Shown here piece after piece: positions 1-5,113 of a stretch of DNA of 6,572 nt (its first letter is position 1; each line of letters opens with the position of its first letter). Under the pieces are notes generated by a model. It made no database searches. It was not told where the DNA came from and was given only the letters and a program-made list of their open reading frames with translations. The translations under genes were made by a program, and so were the position numbers. The stretch is from Dethiobacter sp. Lineage in GTDB: Bacteria; Bacillota; Dethiobacteria; DTU022. The stretch spans positions 1 through 6,572 of the forward strand of contig JAGXSR010000004.1 of NCBI GenBank assembly GCA_018333405.1, written 5' to 3'.

Positions 1-251
1 AGGTGGAGGCGGCGGTGATGGAGATTCTGGAAGGAAGCCTGCCCGAGCTGCGGCAGCGCTTGCAGCAGAACAACTTGACTTTTGAGCATCTGGAGCTGTT
101 TGCCGCCGGCCGGGAGGGCTTCGGAACCGGCTATTTCTGTAACGAGCGACAGCGCTTTGACCAAGGAGATCCGGCTGTTGTGCAGAGCATAGATCCGTTT
201 CAGCCGGAAATGGGCAGCGTAAAAACAGGCGGGATCGAATACTGGGCTTAA
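1..251 (+). CDS. fliK: Flagellar hook-length control protein FliK, C-terminal fragment
   Basis: Only the last 82 codons are present; the reading frame is open to the left edge, so the GTG at 3-5 is an internal Val codon, not a start. FliK is exported as the hook grows and its C-terminal domain switches the export gate from hook to filament substrates. The visible part, AAVMEILEGSLPELRQRL followed by QNNLTFEHLEL, matches the end of the Flg_hook domain, in which a helix (L..sLP.LR..L...gl) is followed by a short strand. After it comes a low-conservation tail ending in EYWA. The position immediately before flgD is the usual place for fliK in Firmicute flagellar operons and supports the call. The stop TAA overlaps the flgD ribosome binding site. 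The N-terminal part, normally long and variable, lies outside the window. Confidence 0.8.
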   Translation, partial: VEAAVMEILEGSLPELRQRLQQNNLTFEHLELFAAGREGFGTGYFCNERQRFDQGDPAVVQSIDPFQPEMGSVKTGGIEYWA

Positions 252-258
252 AGGAGGT
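250..258 (+). promoter_or_regulatory. Strong ribosome binding site of flgD, unusually far from the ATG
   Basis: AAAGGAGGT is a full match to the anti-Shine-Dalgarno end of 16S rRNA and overlaps the fliK stop codon, which suggests translational coupling. The GGAGG core ends at 257 and the flgD ATG begins at 272, a spacer of 14 bases, longer than the usual 5-10. An in-frame ATT at 266-268 would have an 8-base spacer and is a possible but rare alternative start. Confidence 0.75.
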
Positions 259-271
259 ATATTTAATTCAA

Positions 272-712
272 ATGGAAGCTGTAAACAGCGTATTTGCACA
301 GGGCCGGACGTTAGGCGCGGCCGCGCCGGCGCAGGAGAGTCAAGGCCGGCAGGTCGATACCGACATGTTTCTGCAGCTTTTAATCACCCAGCTGCGTTAT
401 CAGGATCCGATGAGCGGCAACCAGGATACCGGTGAATTTTTGACTCAATTGGCGCTGTTCACCCTGCTGGAGCAGGTGACCAAGCTTAAGCAGGCGGTGG
501 AAACGCAGGGCGCCGGTCAGGATCACCAGCGCGCGCTGGGCTTACTGAATCAAAACGTCAGCCTGCTGGCTGAGAACGGATCTGTAGCGCAGGGTGCGGT
601 TACCGCTGTAGATTTTCGCGGGTCTGAGCCTTATATTACGGTCAATGGAGCCGAGTACCGTCTGAGCGCCCTGCTGCGGGTCGAATCAGACGATGCCGCA
701 CGGCAAGCTTGA
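272..712 (+). CDS. flgD: Flagellar hook cap (hook assembly scaffold) protein FlgD
   Basis: FlgD is exported to the tip of the growing hook, where it caps the structure and directs FlgE polymerisation. It has 146 residues, close to the short form seen in Bacillus (about 140) and much shorter than the enterobacterial protein with its extra C-terminal domains. The diagnostic N-terminal block lies at residues 32-70: MFLQLLITQLRYQDP, then an acidic/Asn stretch, then EFLTQLALFTLLEQ. This follows the family pattern FL.LLvtQL..QDPl....t.eFl.QlAqFs.lEQ. Residues 108-137 (GAVTAVDF...YITVNGAEYRLSALLRV) fit the usual C-terminal strand region. The ATG at 272 is chosen because it is the first standard start after the strong ribosome binding site. 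The gene lies between fliK and the TIGR02530-type gene, and its stop overlaps the next ribosome binding site. Confidence 0.93.
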   Translation: MEAVNSVFAQGRTLGAAAPAQESQGRQVDTDMFLQLLITQLRYQDPMSGNQDTGEFLTQLALFTLLEQVTKLKQAVETQGAGQDHQRALGLLNQNVSLLAENGSVAQGAVTAVDFRGSEPYITVNGAEYRLSALLRVESDDAARQA

Positions 713-728
713 GGAGGTGTTTTAATCT

Positions 729-1121
729 ATGGTGGATAGAGTGAACTTTCAGCCTCCTGCCCGGGCAGTGGTTAACAAGCCGGAGAGTGCTTCGCCCGAA
801 AAGGCGCCGTCCACAGGTTCAGATAAGCTATCCTTTCAGCAGTTGCTGGATCAGGCCCAACGCCGGCCGCTTGTAATTTCAGCGCATGCCCGTGAACGGT
901 TGGAAAGACGCAATATCCGGATAGAGGAAGCAGATCTGCACCGGATTACCGAGGCGATGGATAGAGCCGGAGCCAAAGGCGCCCGCTCTTCGCTGCTCCT
1001 GTTTGGAGATATCGCCCTGTTGGCCAGCGTCAGCAACCGGACGATTATCACCGCCGTGGATGGCGCAGAGCAGCAAGAGCAAATATTCACCGGTATTGAC
1101 AGCGCGGTAATATTGAAGTAA
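729..1121 (+). CDS. Conserved flagellar operon protein, TIGR02530 type
   Basis: This is a 130-residue protein of a family found in Firmicute flagellar operons, typically between flgD and flgE, with no established biochemical role. Residues 1-47 are Pro/Ala/Ser-rich and poorly conserved. The conserved core is residues 49-129: an ISAHARERLERRNI segment (compare the family pattern fS.HA..Rl..R.i), a helix ITEAMDRAGAKGARSSLLL, then LFGDIALLASVSNRTIITAVD and a C-terminal IFTGIDSAVIL. There is no signal peptide or membrane segment, so it is probably cytoplasmic or exported by the flagellar pathway; which one cannot be decided here. A GAGGAGGTG ribosome binding site at 711-719 overlaps the flgD stop and supports the ATG at 729. 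The assignment rests on recalled family features and position, both of which agree well. Confidence 0.88.
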   Translation: MVDRVNFQPPARAVVNKPESASPEKAPSTGSDKLSFQQLLDQAQRRPLVISAHARERLERRNIRIEEADLHRITEAMDRAGAKGARSSLLLFGDIALLASVSNRTIITAVDGAEQQEQIFTGIDSAVILK

Positions 1122-1127
1122 GGCCGG

Positions 1128-1213
1128 ACCTCCTTTGAGGGAGCCTTGTTCTGCCGAATGATTGAAGCAGGGCTGCCGCGCTGTATGCATAAAAATCATA
1201 AATTTGAGGAGGT
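1128..1213 (+). promoter_or_regulatory. Possible long-range RNA pairing over the flgE ribosome binding site, in the 99-base gap before flgE
   Basis: ACCTCCT at 1128-1134 is the exact reverse complement of AGGAGGT at 1207-1213, which is the core of the flgE ribosome binding site. With flanking G-U pairs the match extends to 10 positions (1126-1135 with 1206-1215). The upstream arm begins 7 bases after the stop of the preceding gene, so a ribosome terminating there would cover it. This is seen in the sequence; a regulatory role is inference. Nothing else convincing was found in this gap. Confidence 0.35.
1206..1212 (+). promoter_or_regulatory. Ribosome binding site fixing the flgE start
   Basis: GAGGAGG lies 8 bases upstream of the ATG at 1221. 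The reading frame continues upstream with possible starts at 1146 (TTG), 1158 and 1185, but none has a comparable ribosome binding site and the extra residues do not resemble the family, so 1221 is the start. Confidence 0.88.
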
Positions 1214-1220
1214 TTTAGCA

Positions 1221-2090
1221 ATGATTCGCTCACTGAGTACGGCCATTACCGGGCTGCGCGGACATCAGGTCAGGTTTGATGTGGTCGGCAACAATATCGC
1301 CAACGTGAATACGACCGCTTTTAAGGGCGCGCAGGCCCGCTTTGAAGATCTGTTCAGCCAGACCATACAGGGCGCCACCGCCCCCCAGGCTGGCGCCGGC
1401 GGCTCCAACCCGCTGCAGGTGGGGCTGGGGATGCGTGTATCATCCATTCTGAATAATCATGCCCAGGGGCCCATTCAGTATACCGGCCGGGTGACTGACC
1501 TGGCTGTAGAAGGCGCCGGCTTTTTTGTGGTCGGAAGCGCCGGCGAAGCGTTTTATACCCGGGACGGTTCATTCAGCCTGGACAGAGACGGCACGCTGGT
1601 CAACCCAAGCGGTCTTCAAGTACAGGGCTGGATGTCGGCCGCCGGGGTGTTGCCGCCCCCTGCAGGTATGACTGCGGCCACGATGACTGAAATCACTGTC
1701 CGGCTGGGTGAGTCCTATCCGAACCCCGGCGACCCGGCCCTTTTATCCTTTGTGATCGACACCTCCGGGGTGATTGCAGGACTTTTGGCCGATGGCAGCG
1801 TGCTGCCGCTGGGGCAGCTGGCGATGGCCAATTTTCCAAACGTTGAGGGTTTGAGTAAAAGGGGCGGAAACCTGTATGAGGGGACGGCCAATTCCGGCGC
1901 CGCCGCGGTGGGTACGCCGAATACCGGTGGCCGGGGCCAGGTGCGCGCTTACTCTCTGGAGATGTCCAATGTTGACCTGGCCTATGAATTTACGGAGATG
2001 ATTGTGGCCAGCCGCGGGTTTCAGGCTAACACCCGGGTCGTCTCCACCTCGGACGAGATCCTGGTTGAAGTGATCAATATGAAGCGCTAA
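1221..2090 (+). CDS. flgE: Flagellar hook protein FlgE
   Basis: FlgE polymerises outside the cell into the curved hook joining rod to filament, after export through the FliPQR gate. The 289-residue product starts MIRSLSTAITGL, with the rod/hook family signature FDVVGNNIANVNTTAFK at residues 19-35, which forms the N-terminal helix. The block NPLQVGLGMRV at 63-73, the segment TGRVTDLAVEGAGFFVV at 88-104 and YTRDGSFSLDRDGTLV at 112-127 are typical of FlgE/F/G proteins. The C-terminus (EMSNVDLAYEFTEMIVASR at 247-265, then QANTRVVSTSDEIL and INMKR) is the second packing helix. FlgE is preferred over FlgG because of the ..QVGLG..v..i block, the length (Bacillus FlgE is about 264 residues) and the place between the TIGR02530-type gene and motA. 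No Cys is present. Older Bacillus annotations call this gene flgG. Confidence 0.9.
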   Translation: MIRSLSTAITGLRGHQVRFDVVGNNIANVNTTAFKGAQARFEDLFSQTIQGATAPQAGAGGSNPLQVGLGMRVSSILNNHAQGPIQYTGRVTDLAVEGAGFFVVGSAGEAFYTRDGSFSLDRDGTLVNPSGLQVQGWMSAAGVLPPPAGMTAATMTEITVRLGESYPNPGDPALLSFVIDTSGVIAGLLADGSVLPLGQLAMANFPNVEGLSKRGGNLYEGTANSGAAAVGTPNTGGRGQVRAYSLEMSNVDLAYEFTEMIVASRGFQANTRVVSTSDEILVEVINMKR

Positions 2091-2096
2091 TCATGA

Positions 2097-2128
2097 GCCG
2101 GGGCCATAAGCGCCCCCTAAAAACCGGC
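2097..2128 (+). repeat. Small inverted repeats in the flgE-motA gap
   Basis: The 57-base gap holds two competing inverted repeats: GGGGC (2100-2104) with GCCCC (2112-2116), loop of 7, and GCCGG (2097-2101) with CCGGC (2124-2128). They share bases 2100-2101 and so exclude each other. No T-run follows, so this is not a standard rho-independent terminator. It could be a pausing or processing structure that lowers expression after the abundant hook message, but that is inference. Confidence 0.3.
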
Positions 2129-2147
2129 AAGAGGAGCTCATTGTCCA

Positions 2148-2969
2148 ATGCATAAGTTTGATCTGATGACTATCGCGGGAGTTTTAGTCGGCTTGGTTTT
2201 AGTCTTCGGAGCCATTCAGCTGCAGGGTGATCTGCGCATTTTTTGGGATCCCGCCGGTTTGATGATTACTGTGGGCGGCTCTTTCGGTGCGCTGCTGGTA
2301 AATTTCCGCCTCTGTGAAATTAAGACGGTTTTACAGGTCACCCGCCAGGTTTTTGTGCAGCGGGAAGAATCTATTCTCGACTTGAACAGGCAGTTTGTCC
2401 GGTTGGCGCAGAAAGCCCGCCGGGAGGGGCTGCTGGTGCTGGAAGACGAGCTGGAGGAGATCAGCGATCCGTTTATGCGCAACGGGCTGCAGATGGTAAT
2501 CGACGGCTTTGAGCCGGAGGCGATCCGCAGTATCTTACACGGCGACTTAAGCGCTATGGAGCAGCGTCACGAAATGGGGCAGGCTGTATTCAAGGCCTGG
2601 GGCGCCCAGGCGCCGGCTTTTGGGATGATCGGCACATTGATCGGCCTGGTAATCATGCTGGTCAACTTAGACGATCCCGGGGCCATCGGCCGAGGGATGG
2701 CTGTCGCTTTGCTGACCACTTTTTACGGGGTGCTGCTGGCCAACCTGATTTTTAACCCCATGGCCGGCAAGCTGGCCATATACAGCGGTAACGAGGTGCG
2801 GATGAAGGAGATCATCATTGAAGCGCTGCTGGCCCTGCAAAGCGGGATAAATCCGCGGCTGTTGCAGGAGCAGCTGAAAGCATATTTTTCTCCTGCCGAG
2901 AGACGTTTGCTGGAGGCGGAGAAAAAGCGCGATCAGGACGATACGGAGGAGATGAGCTATAATGCCTAA
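2148..2969 (+). CDS. motA: Flagellar motor stator protein MotA
   Basis: MotA is the inner-membrane subunit that surrounds MotB and drives rotation against FliG as ions pass. The 273-residue protein has the expected layout: membrane segments at about residues 5-24 and 36-53, a large cytoplasmic loop (about 55-150), and a second membrane pair at about 153-174 and 183-204. The loop contains ARREGLLVLEDELEEISDP (90-108), the region holding the conserved Arg and Glu that contact FliG in MotA. PAFGMIGTLIGLV at 156-168 carries the conserved Pro of the third helix (P156), and NPMAGKL carries that of the fourth (P204). The tail from about 244 is charged. A GAGGAG site at 2131-2136, 11 bases before the ATG, supports the start. 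The last 8 bases overlap motB, so the two stator subunits are translationally coupled. Confidence 0.95.
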   Translation: MHKFDLMTIAGVLVGLVLVFGAIQLQGDLRIFWDPAGLMITVGGSFGALLVNFRLCEIKTVLQVTRQVFVQREESILDLNRQFVRLAQKARREGLLVLEDELEEISDPFMRNGLQMVIDGFEPEAIRSILHGDLSAMEQRHEMGQAVFKAWGAQAPAFGMIGTLIGLVIMLVNLDDPGAIGRGMAVALLTTFYGVLLANLIFNPMAGKLAIYSGNEVRMKEIIIEALLALQSGINPRLLQEQLKAYFSPAERRLLEAEKKRDQDDTEEMSYNA

Positions 2970-3732
2970 GCAAGCGCCGTCAAAGGCGGTAAGCGCGAGT
3001 CTGCCGCGCCGGAGCCGGAAGCAGGCGAATTCCGAAGAGGGCGCCCCGGCCTGGATGACCACTTACGGAGACATGGTCACGCTGCTTTTGACCTTCTTTA
3101 TACTGCTCTACTCCATGTCGGTGATCGATATTGAGCGCTTTCAACAAATTATCATCTCCATTCAGACTTCTTTTTTGGGGCACACCGGAATTCTGGATGA
3201 AAGCCCCGCCCCCGAGGAAGGCGAGGAATCGCAACGCTCTTATGAAGAGGGGTTTATACCGGAATCAGGGCAGATGGAGCAGCAGCAGAGGGTGGAAGAG
3301 GTCTTAAGTGAGGTGCGCTCATTTTTAGAGAAGGCGGGATTGAAGCAGGACGTGGAGTTCCGCCTGGAAGAGCGGGGCATCGTCATGGAGATGCCTGAAC
3401 GGATCTTCTTTGAGCGATCCCGCGCCGATCTGCGCGGCGAAGCGCGCCAGGTGCTGGATCAACTTTCCGAGATGTTTTATAAGATAGAGGAGACGGTGAT
3501 CGTGGAGGGGCATACCTGCAACCTGCCGATCAGCACCCCGGAGTTTCCCAGCAACTGGGAGCTTTCGGTAATGCGCGCGGTGCGGGTGACCCGCTATCTG
3601 GTTGAAGAACGGGGGCTGGATCCGCGCCGCTTCACCGCTACCGGATTTGGGCAGTACCATCCGCTGGAATCTAATGACACGGCCGAGGGGCGGGCCAGGA
3701 ATCGCCGGGTGACCATTGTTATCTCGGTCTAG
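2962..3732 (+). CDS. motB: Flagellar motor stator protein MotB, with Cys in the peptidoglycan-binding motif
   Basis: MotB supplies the ion-binding Asp of the stator and anchors it to peptidoglycan. The 256-residue protein has a basic N-terminus, one membrane helix at about 38-55 (GDMVTLLLTFFILLYSMS) with the ion-carrying Asp at position 37, and a plug/linker region rich in Glu and Gln (about 56-115). An OmpA-like domain follows from about 130. That domain keeps FPSNWELSVMRA (195-206), the TGFGQYHP loop (227-234) and EGRARNRRV (242-250). The motif normally written GHTDN reads GHTCN here, with Cys186 (codon TGC) where Asp is usual. The ATG at 2962 lies inside the motA end, with GGAGGAG at 2945-2951 giving a 10-base spacer. 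The segment WMTTYGDMVTLLL resembles my recollection of sodium-type MotS as much as proton-type MotB, so the coupling ion is not settled. Confidence 0.94.
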   Translation: MPKQAPSKAVSASLPRRSRKQANSEEGAPAWMTTYGDMVTLLLTFFILLYSMSVIDIERFQQIIISIQTSFLGHTGILDESPAPEEGEESQRSYEEGFIPESGQMEQQQRVEEVLSEVRSFLEKAGLKQDVEFRLEERGIVMEMPERIFFERSRADLRGEARQVLDQLSEMFYKIEETVIVEGHTCNLPISTPEFPSNWELSVMRAVRVTRYLVEERGLDPRRFTATGFGQYHPLESNDTAEGRARNRRVTIVISV

Positions 3733-3772
3733 CCGTCGCATAAATTAAGGATGAACAGGGGGCAATCGAAAC

Positions 3773-4270
3773 ATGGCGGAGCAGGCTCGGAAAGAGACGG
3801 ATATTAAAGAGGGCGGCGGCAAGCAAAGCACAAAGAAAAAACCCCGGTATCTGTATGCTCTGGCCTTTGTGCTGCTGCTCCTGGCGCTGTCAGCCGGCTT
3901 GTATTTTACCGGTTTGCTCTCCCGCTTTCTACCGGGCCAGGAGCAGGAGGTGTCGCCCGATGCTCCTCCCCGCTATTCGCTGCCGCTAAGTGAGTTTCAG
4001 GTTAATCTGGCTGATGCCGGAGCGAGACGCTTTTTGCGGATGACGATCTATCTCGCCTATGACGAAAGCGCCCTGGCCGAAGAGATCGCGGCGCGGGAAC
4101 CGGAGATGCGCTCAGAGATCATTGCGGTATTGCGTGATAAGACCGTGGCCGATCTGGAAGGACCGGAGGGTATGGCTGCGCTGCAGGAGGCGATACTGGC
4201 GCAGCTCAATCAGATGCTGCAGGAGGGGCAGGTCAGTTCCATCTATTTTACCGAGCTCCTAATTCAATAG
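3773..4270 (+). CDS. fliL: Flagellar basal body-associated protein FliL
   Basis: FliL is a single-pass inner-membrane protein that surrounds or stabilises the stator next to the MS ring. The 165-residue product has a charged, Lys-rich cytoplasmic N-terminus (1-26), one membrane helix at about 27-49 (LYALAFVLLLLALSAGLYF), a Pro-rich linker, and the conserved extracytoplasmic domain. Family features in that domain are YSLPLSEFQVNLAD (68-81), RFLRMTIYLAYD (86-97), MRSEIIAVLRDKTVADLEG (112-130), LQEAILAQLNQML and the ending IYFTELLIQ. These match FliL closely across its length and there is no sign of truncation. A purine-rich AGGGGG at 3757-3762 lies 10 bases before the ATG. The position right after motA-motB suits its role at the stator. 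Confidence 0.93.
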   Translation: MAEQARKETDIKEGGGKQSTKKKPRYLYALAFVLLLLALSAGLYFTGLLSRFLPGQEQEVSPDAPPRYSLPLSEFQVNLADAGARRFLRMTIYLAYDESALAEEIAAREPEMRSEIIAVLRDKTVADLEGPEGMAALQEAILAQLNQMLQEGQVSSIYFTELLIQ

Positions 4271-4290
4271 AGACAAGTGGGTGGTTGGTT

Positions 4291-4728
4291 ATGGATCAGC
4301 GGCTAAAAGAATCCGAGGCAGCCGCTCAGAAGGTGATCCGGGATTTTGATCCGGATGATGATTTAAACGGCGGATCATACCCGGACACTCCTGTTGTGCG
4401 CAAAGTAGAGTTTCAACCGCTGCCGGCGCCGGTTTCTGCGTTGTCGGCGAAGGAGCCTTCCCCGCGCTTTTTCGGCATCCCGCTATCTTTAAGCGCGGAG
4501 CTGGGTAAAATTGCTGTTCCGGTGAGCGAGCTGATTAGTTTAAAACAAGGCTCAACGCTGAAATTGCAGCGGGTGGCTGATGAGCGGGTTTTGATCCTGC
4601 TTAACGAGACTCCGTTTGCCCATGGTGAAGTGGTCGTGATCAATGAGCGTTTCGGTATACGGGTAACCTCCTTGCTGGGTGAAGGGACTTCATTTTCAGC
4701 CGGGCCAAACCGGGGAGAGAGGGATTAG
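4291..4728 (+). CDS. fliN: FliN-type flagellar motor switch protein (SpoA domain)
   Basis: The 145-residue product is a C-ring component of the FliN/FliY family, which forms the base of the switch and helps dock export substrates. The C-terminal SpoA (surface presentation of antigens) domain covers about residues 59-130: FFGIPLSLSAELGKIAVPVS, then LKQGSTLKLQRVADERVLILLN, then AHGEVVVINERFGIRVTSL. This fits the family pattern of a strand, G..v.L......v.i.vN and ..GEVVV.de.fGvRi. Residues 1-55 are polar and acidic and show neither the EIDALL-type CheY-binding motif nor a CheC-like domain, so it is not a full FliY or FliM. The ATG at 4291 is preferred over a TTG six bases upstream; the ribosome binding site (GTGGGTGG at 4277-4284) is weak. 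A fliM gene, often found just before this position, is absent. Confidence 0.87.
   Translation: MDQRLKESEAAAQKVIRDFDPDDDLNGGSYPDTPVVRKVEFQPLPAPVSALSAKEPSPRFFGIPLSLSAELGKIAVPVSELISLKQGSTLKLQRVADERVLILLNETPFAHGEVVVINERFGIRVTSLLGEGTSFSAGPNRGERD
4712..4723 (+). promoter_or_regulatory. Purine-rich ribosome binding site of fliO, inside the end of fliN
   Basis: GGGGAGAGAGGG ends 6 bases before the GTG at 4730 and supports it as the fliO start, in preference to an upstream GTG at 4679 that would add 17 residues overlapping fliN. Confidence 0.6.
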
Positions 4729-4729
4729 G

Positions 4730-5113
4730 GTGAGAGAATATTTGTATATCTTTCAGGTATTCGGCTTGCTCCTGCTCATTATCGCCGGCGCATACCTGGT
4801 GACGCGTTACGGGCTGCGCTCTTTATACCCTAAGCTGAGCAGAGGTTTTCTCACCGTGCTGGAAAGGGTGCCTTTGGACCATAAAAGCGGTAGTGCCCTG
4901 CTTCTGGTCAAAGCGGGAGAAGAGCTGATGCTGATTGGCGTGTCTCAGAACGGGGTATCGCTGCTCAAAGAGCTGCCGCCGGAAAGTATGCCGGATACGC
5001 AGCCGGATGAAGCAGCCGGACGCACTCACGCCGGGATCTCTTTTGCCCGGATCATGGAGGGCGTGAAACGCGGGCGTTTTACCCCCCCGCCGGAAGAGGG
5101 GGGGCGCGAGTGA
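4730..5113 (+). CDS. fliO: Flagellar biosynthetic protein FliO
   Basis: FliO is a small membrane protein that stabilises FliP during assembly of the export gate. The 127-residue product has one membrane helix at about 5-25 (LYIFQVFGLLLLIIAGAYLV), then a short cytoplasmic domain with LTVLERVPLDHKSGSALLLV (41-60) and EELMLIGVSQNGVSLLKEL (64-82). This agrees with the FliO pattern of v..r..l.....l.lv..g...ll.Gv....v.lL.el. The tail from about 83 is charged and Pro-rich (TPPPEEGGRE). The start is GTG, one base after the fliN stop, and the end overlaps the fliP start by four bases (GTGA). Some Firmicute annotations name this gene fliZ. Identity rests partly on position before fliP, because FliO sequences are poorly conserved. 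Confidence 0.87.
   Translation: MREYLYIFQVFGLLLLIIAGAYLVTRYGLRSLYPKLSRGFLTVLERVPLDHKSGSALLLVKAGEELMLIGVSQNGVSLLKELPPESMPDTQPDEAAGRTHAGISFARIMEGVKRGRFTPPPEEGGRE
5082..5104 (+). repeat. C7/G7 inverted repeat covering the fliP ribosome binding site
   Basis: Seven C (5082-5088), a 9-base loop GCCGGAAGA, and seven G (5098-5104) can form a stem of seven G-C pairs within the last codons of fliO. The G-run ends 5 bases before the fliP GTG at 5110 and is the only purine-rich segment at the right spacing. The fliP ribosome binding site would therefore be hidden until a ribosome translating fliO opens the stem. The repeat is seen; the coupling role is inference. Confidence 0.55.

Noticed and set aside
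1153..1160. GCCGAATG resembling the -10 element of a SigD/sigma-28 flagellar promoter before flgE
   Set aside because: No TAAA-type -35 element occurs at the required spacing of about 15-16 bases upstream.
1162..1189. TTGAAG and TATGCA, 16 bases apart, as a vegetative promoter before flgE
   Set aside because: The -10 match is only three of six bases and the spacing is slightly short; too weak to call in an otherwise continuous operon.
1146..1220. In-frame upstream extension of flgE by 25 residues
   Set aside because: The added residues do not look like the family N-terminus, none of the upstream starts has a ribosome binding site, and GAGGAGG lies 8 bases before the ATG at 1221, where the conserved MIRSLSTAITGL begins.
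1381..1400. GGCGCCGGC-like words and short C-runs recurring in flgE and elsewhere as a repeat family
   Set aside because: They fall in codons for Gly, Ala and Pro in different contexts, with no fixed spacing, and are explained by G+C-rich codon use.
2097..2128. Rho-independent terminator after flgE
   Set aside because: The stems are only 5 bp and no T-run follows on the + strand, and the genes continue in the same direction.
3325..3741. 138-codon open frame on the minus strand within motB
   Set aside because: It lies wholly opposite motB, has no recognisable domain or ribosome binding site, and such frames are common opposite G+C-rich coding sequence. The same applies to the other minus-strand frames in the window.
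4679..4729. Earlier GTG start for fliO giving 17 extra residues
   Set aside because: It would overlap the fliN SpoA region end and adds a polar stretch before the membrane helix; the GTG at 4730 has a purine-rich site 6 bases upstream.
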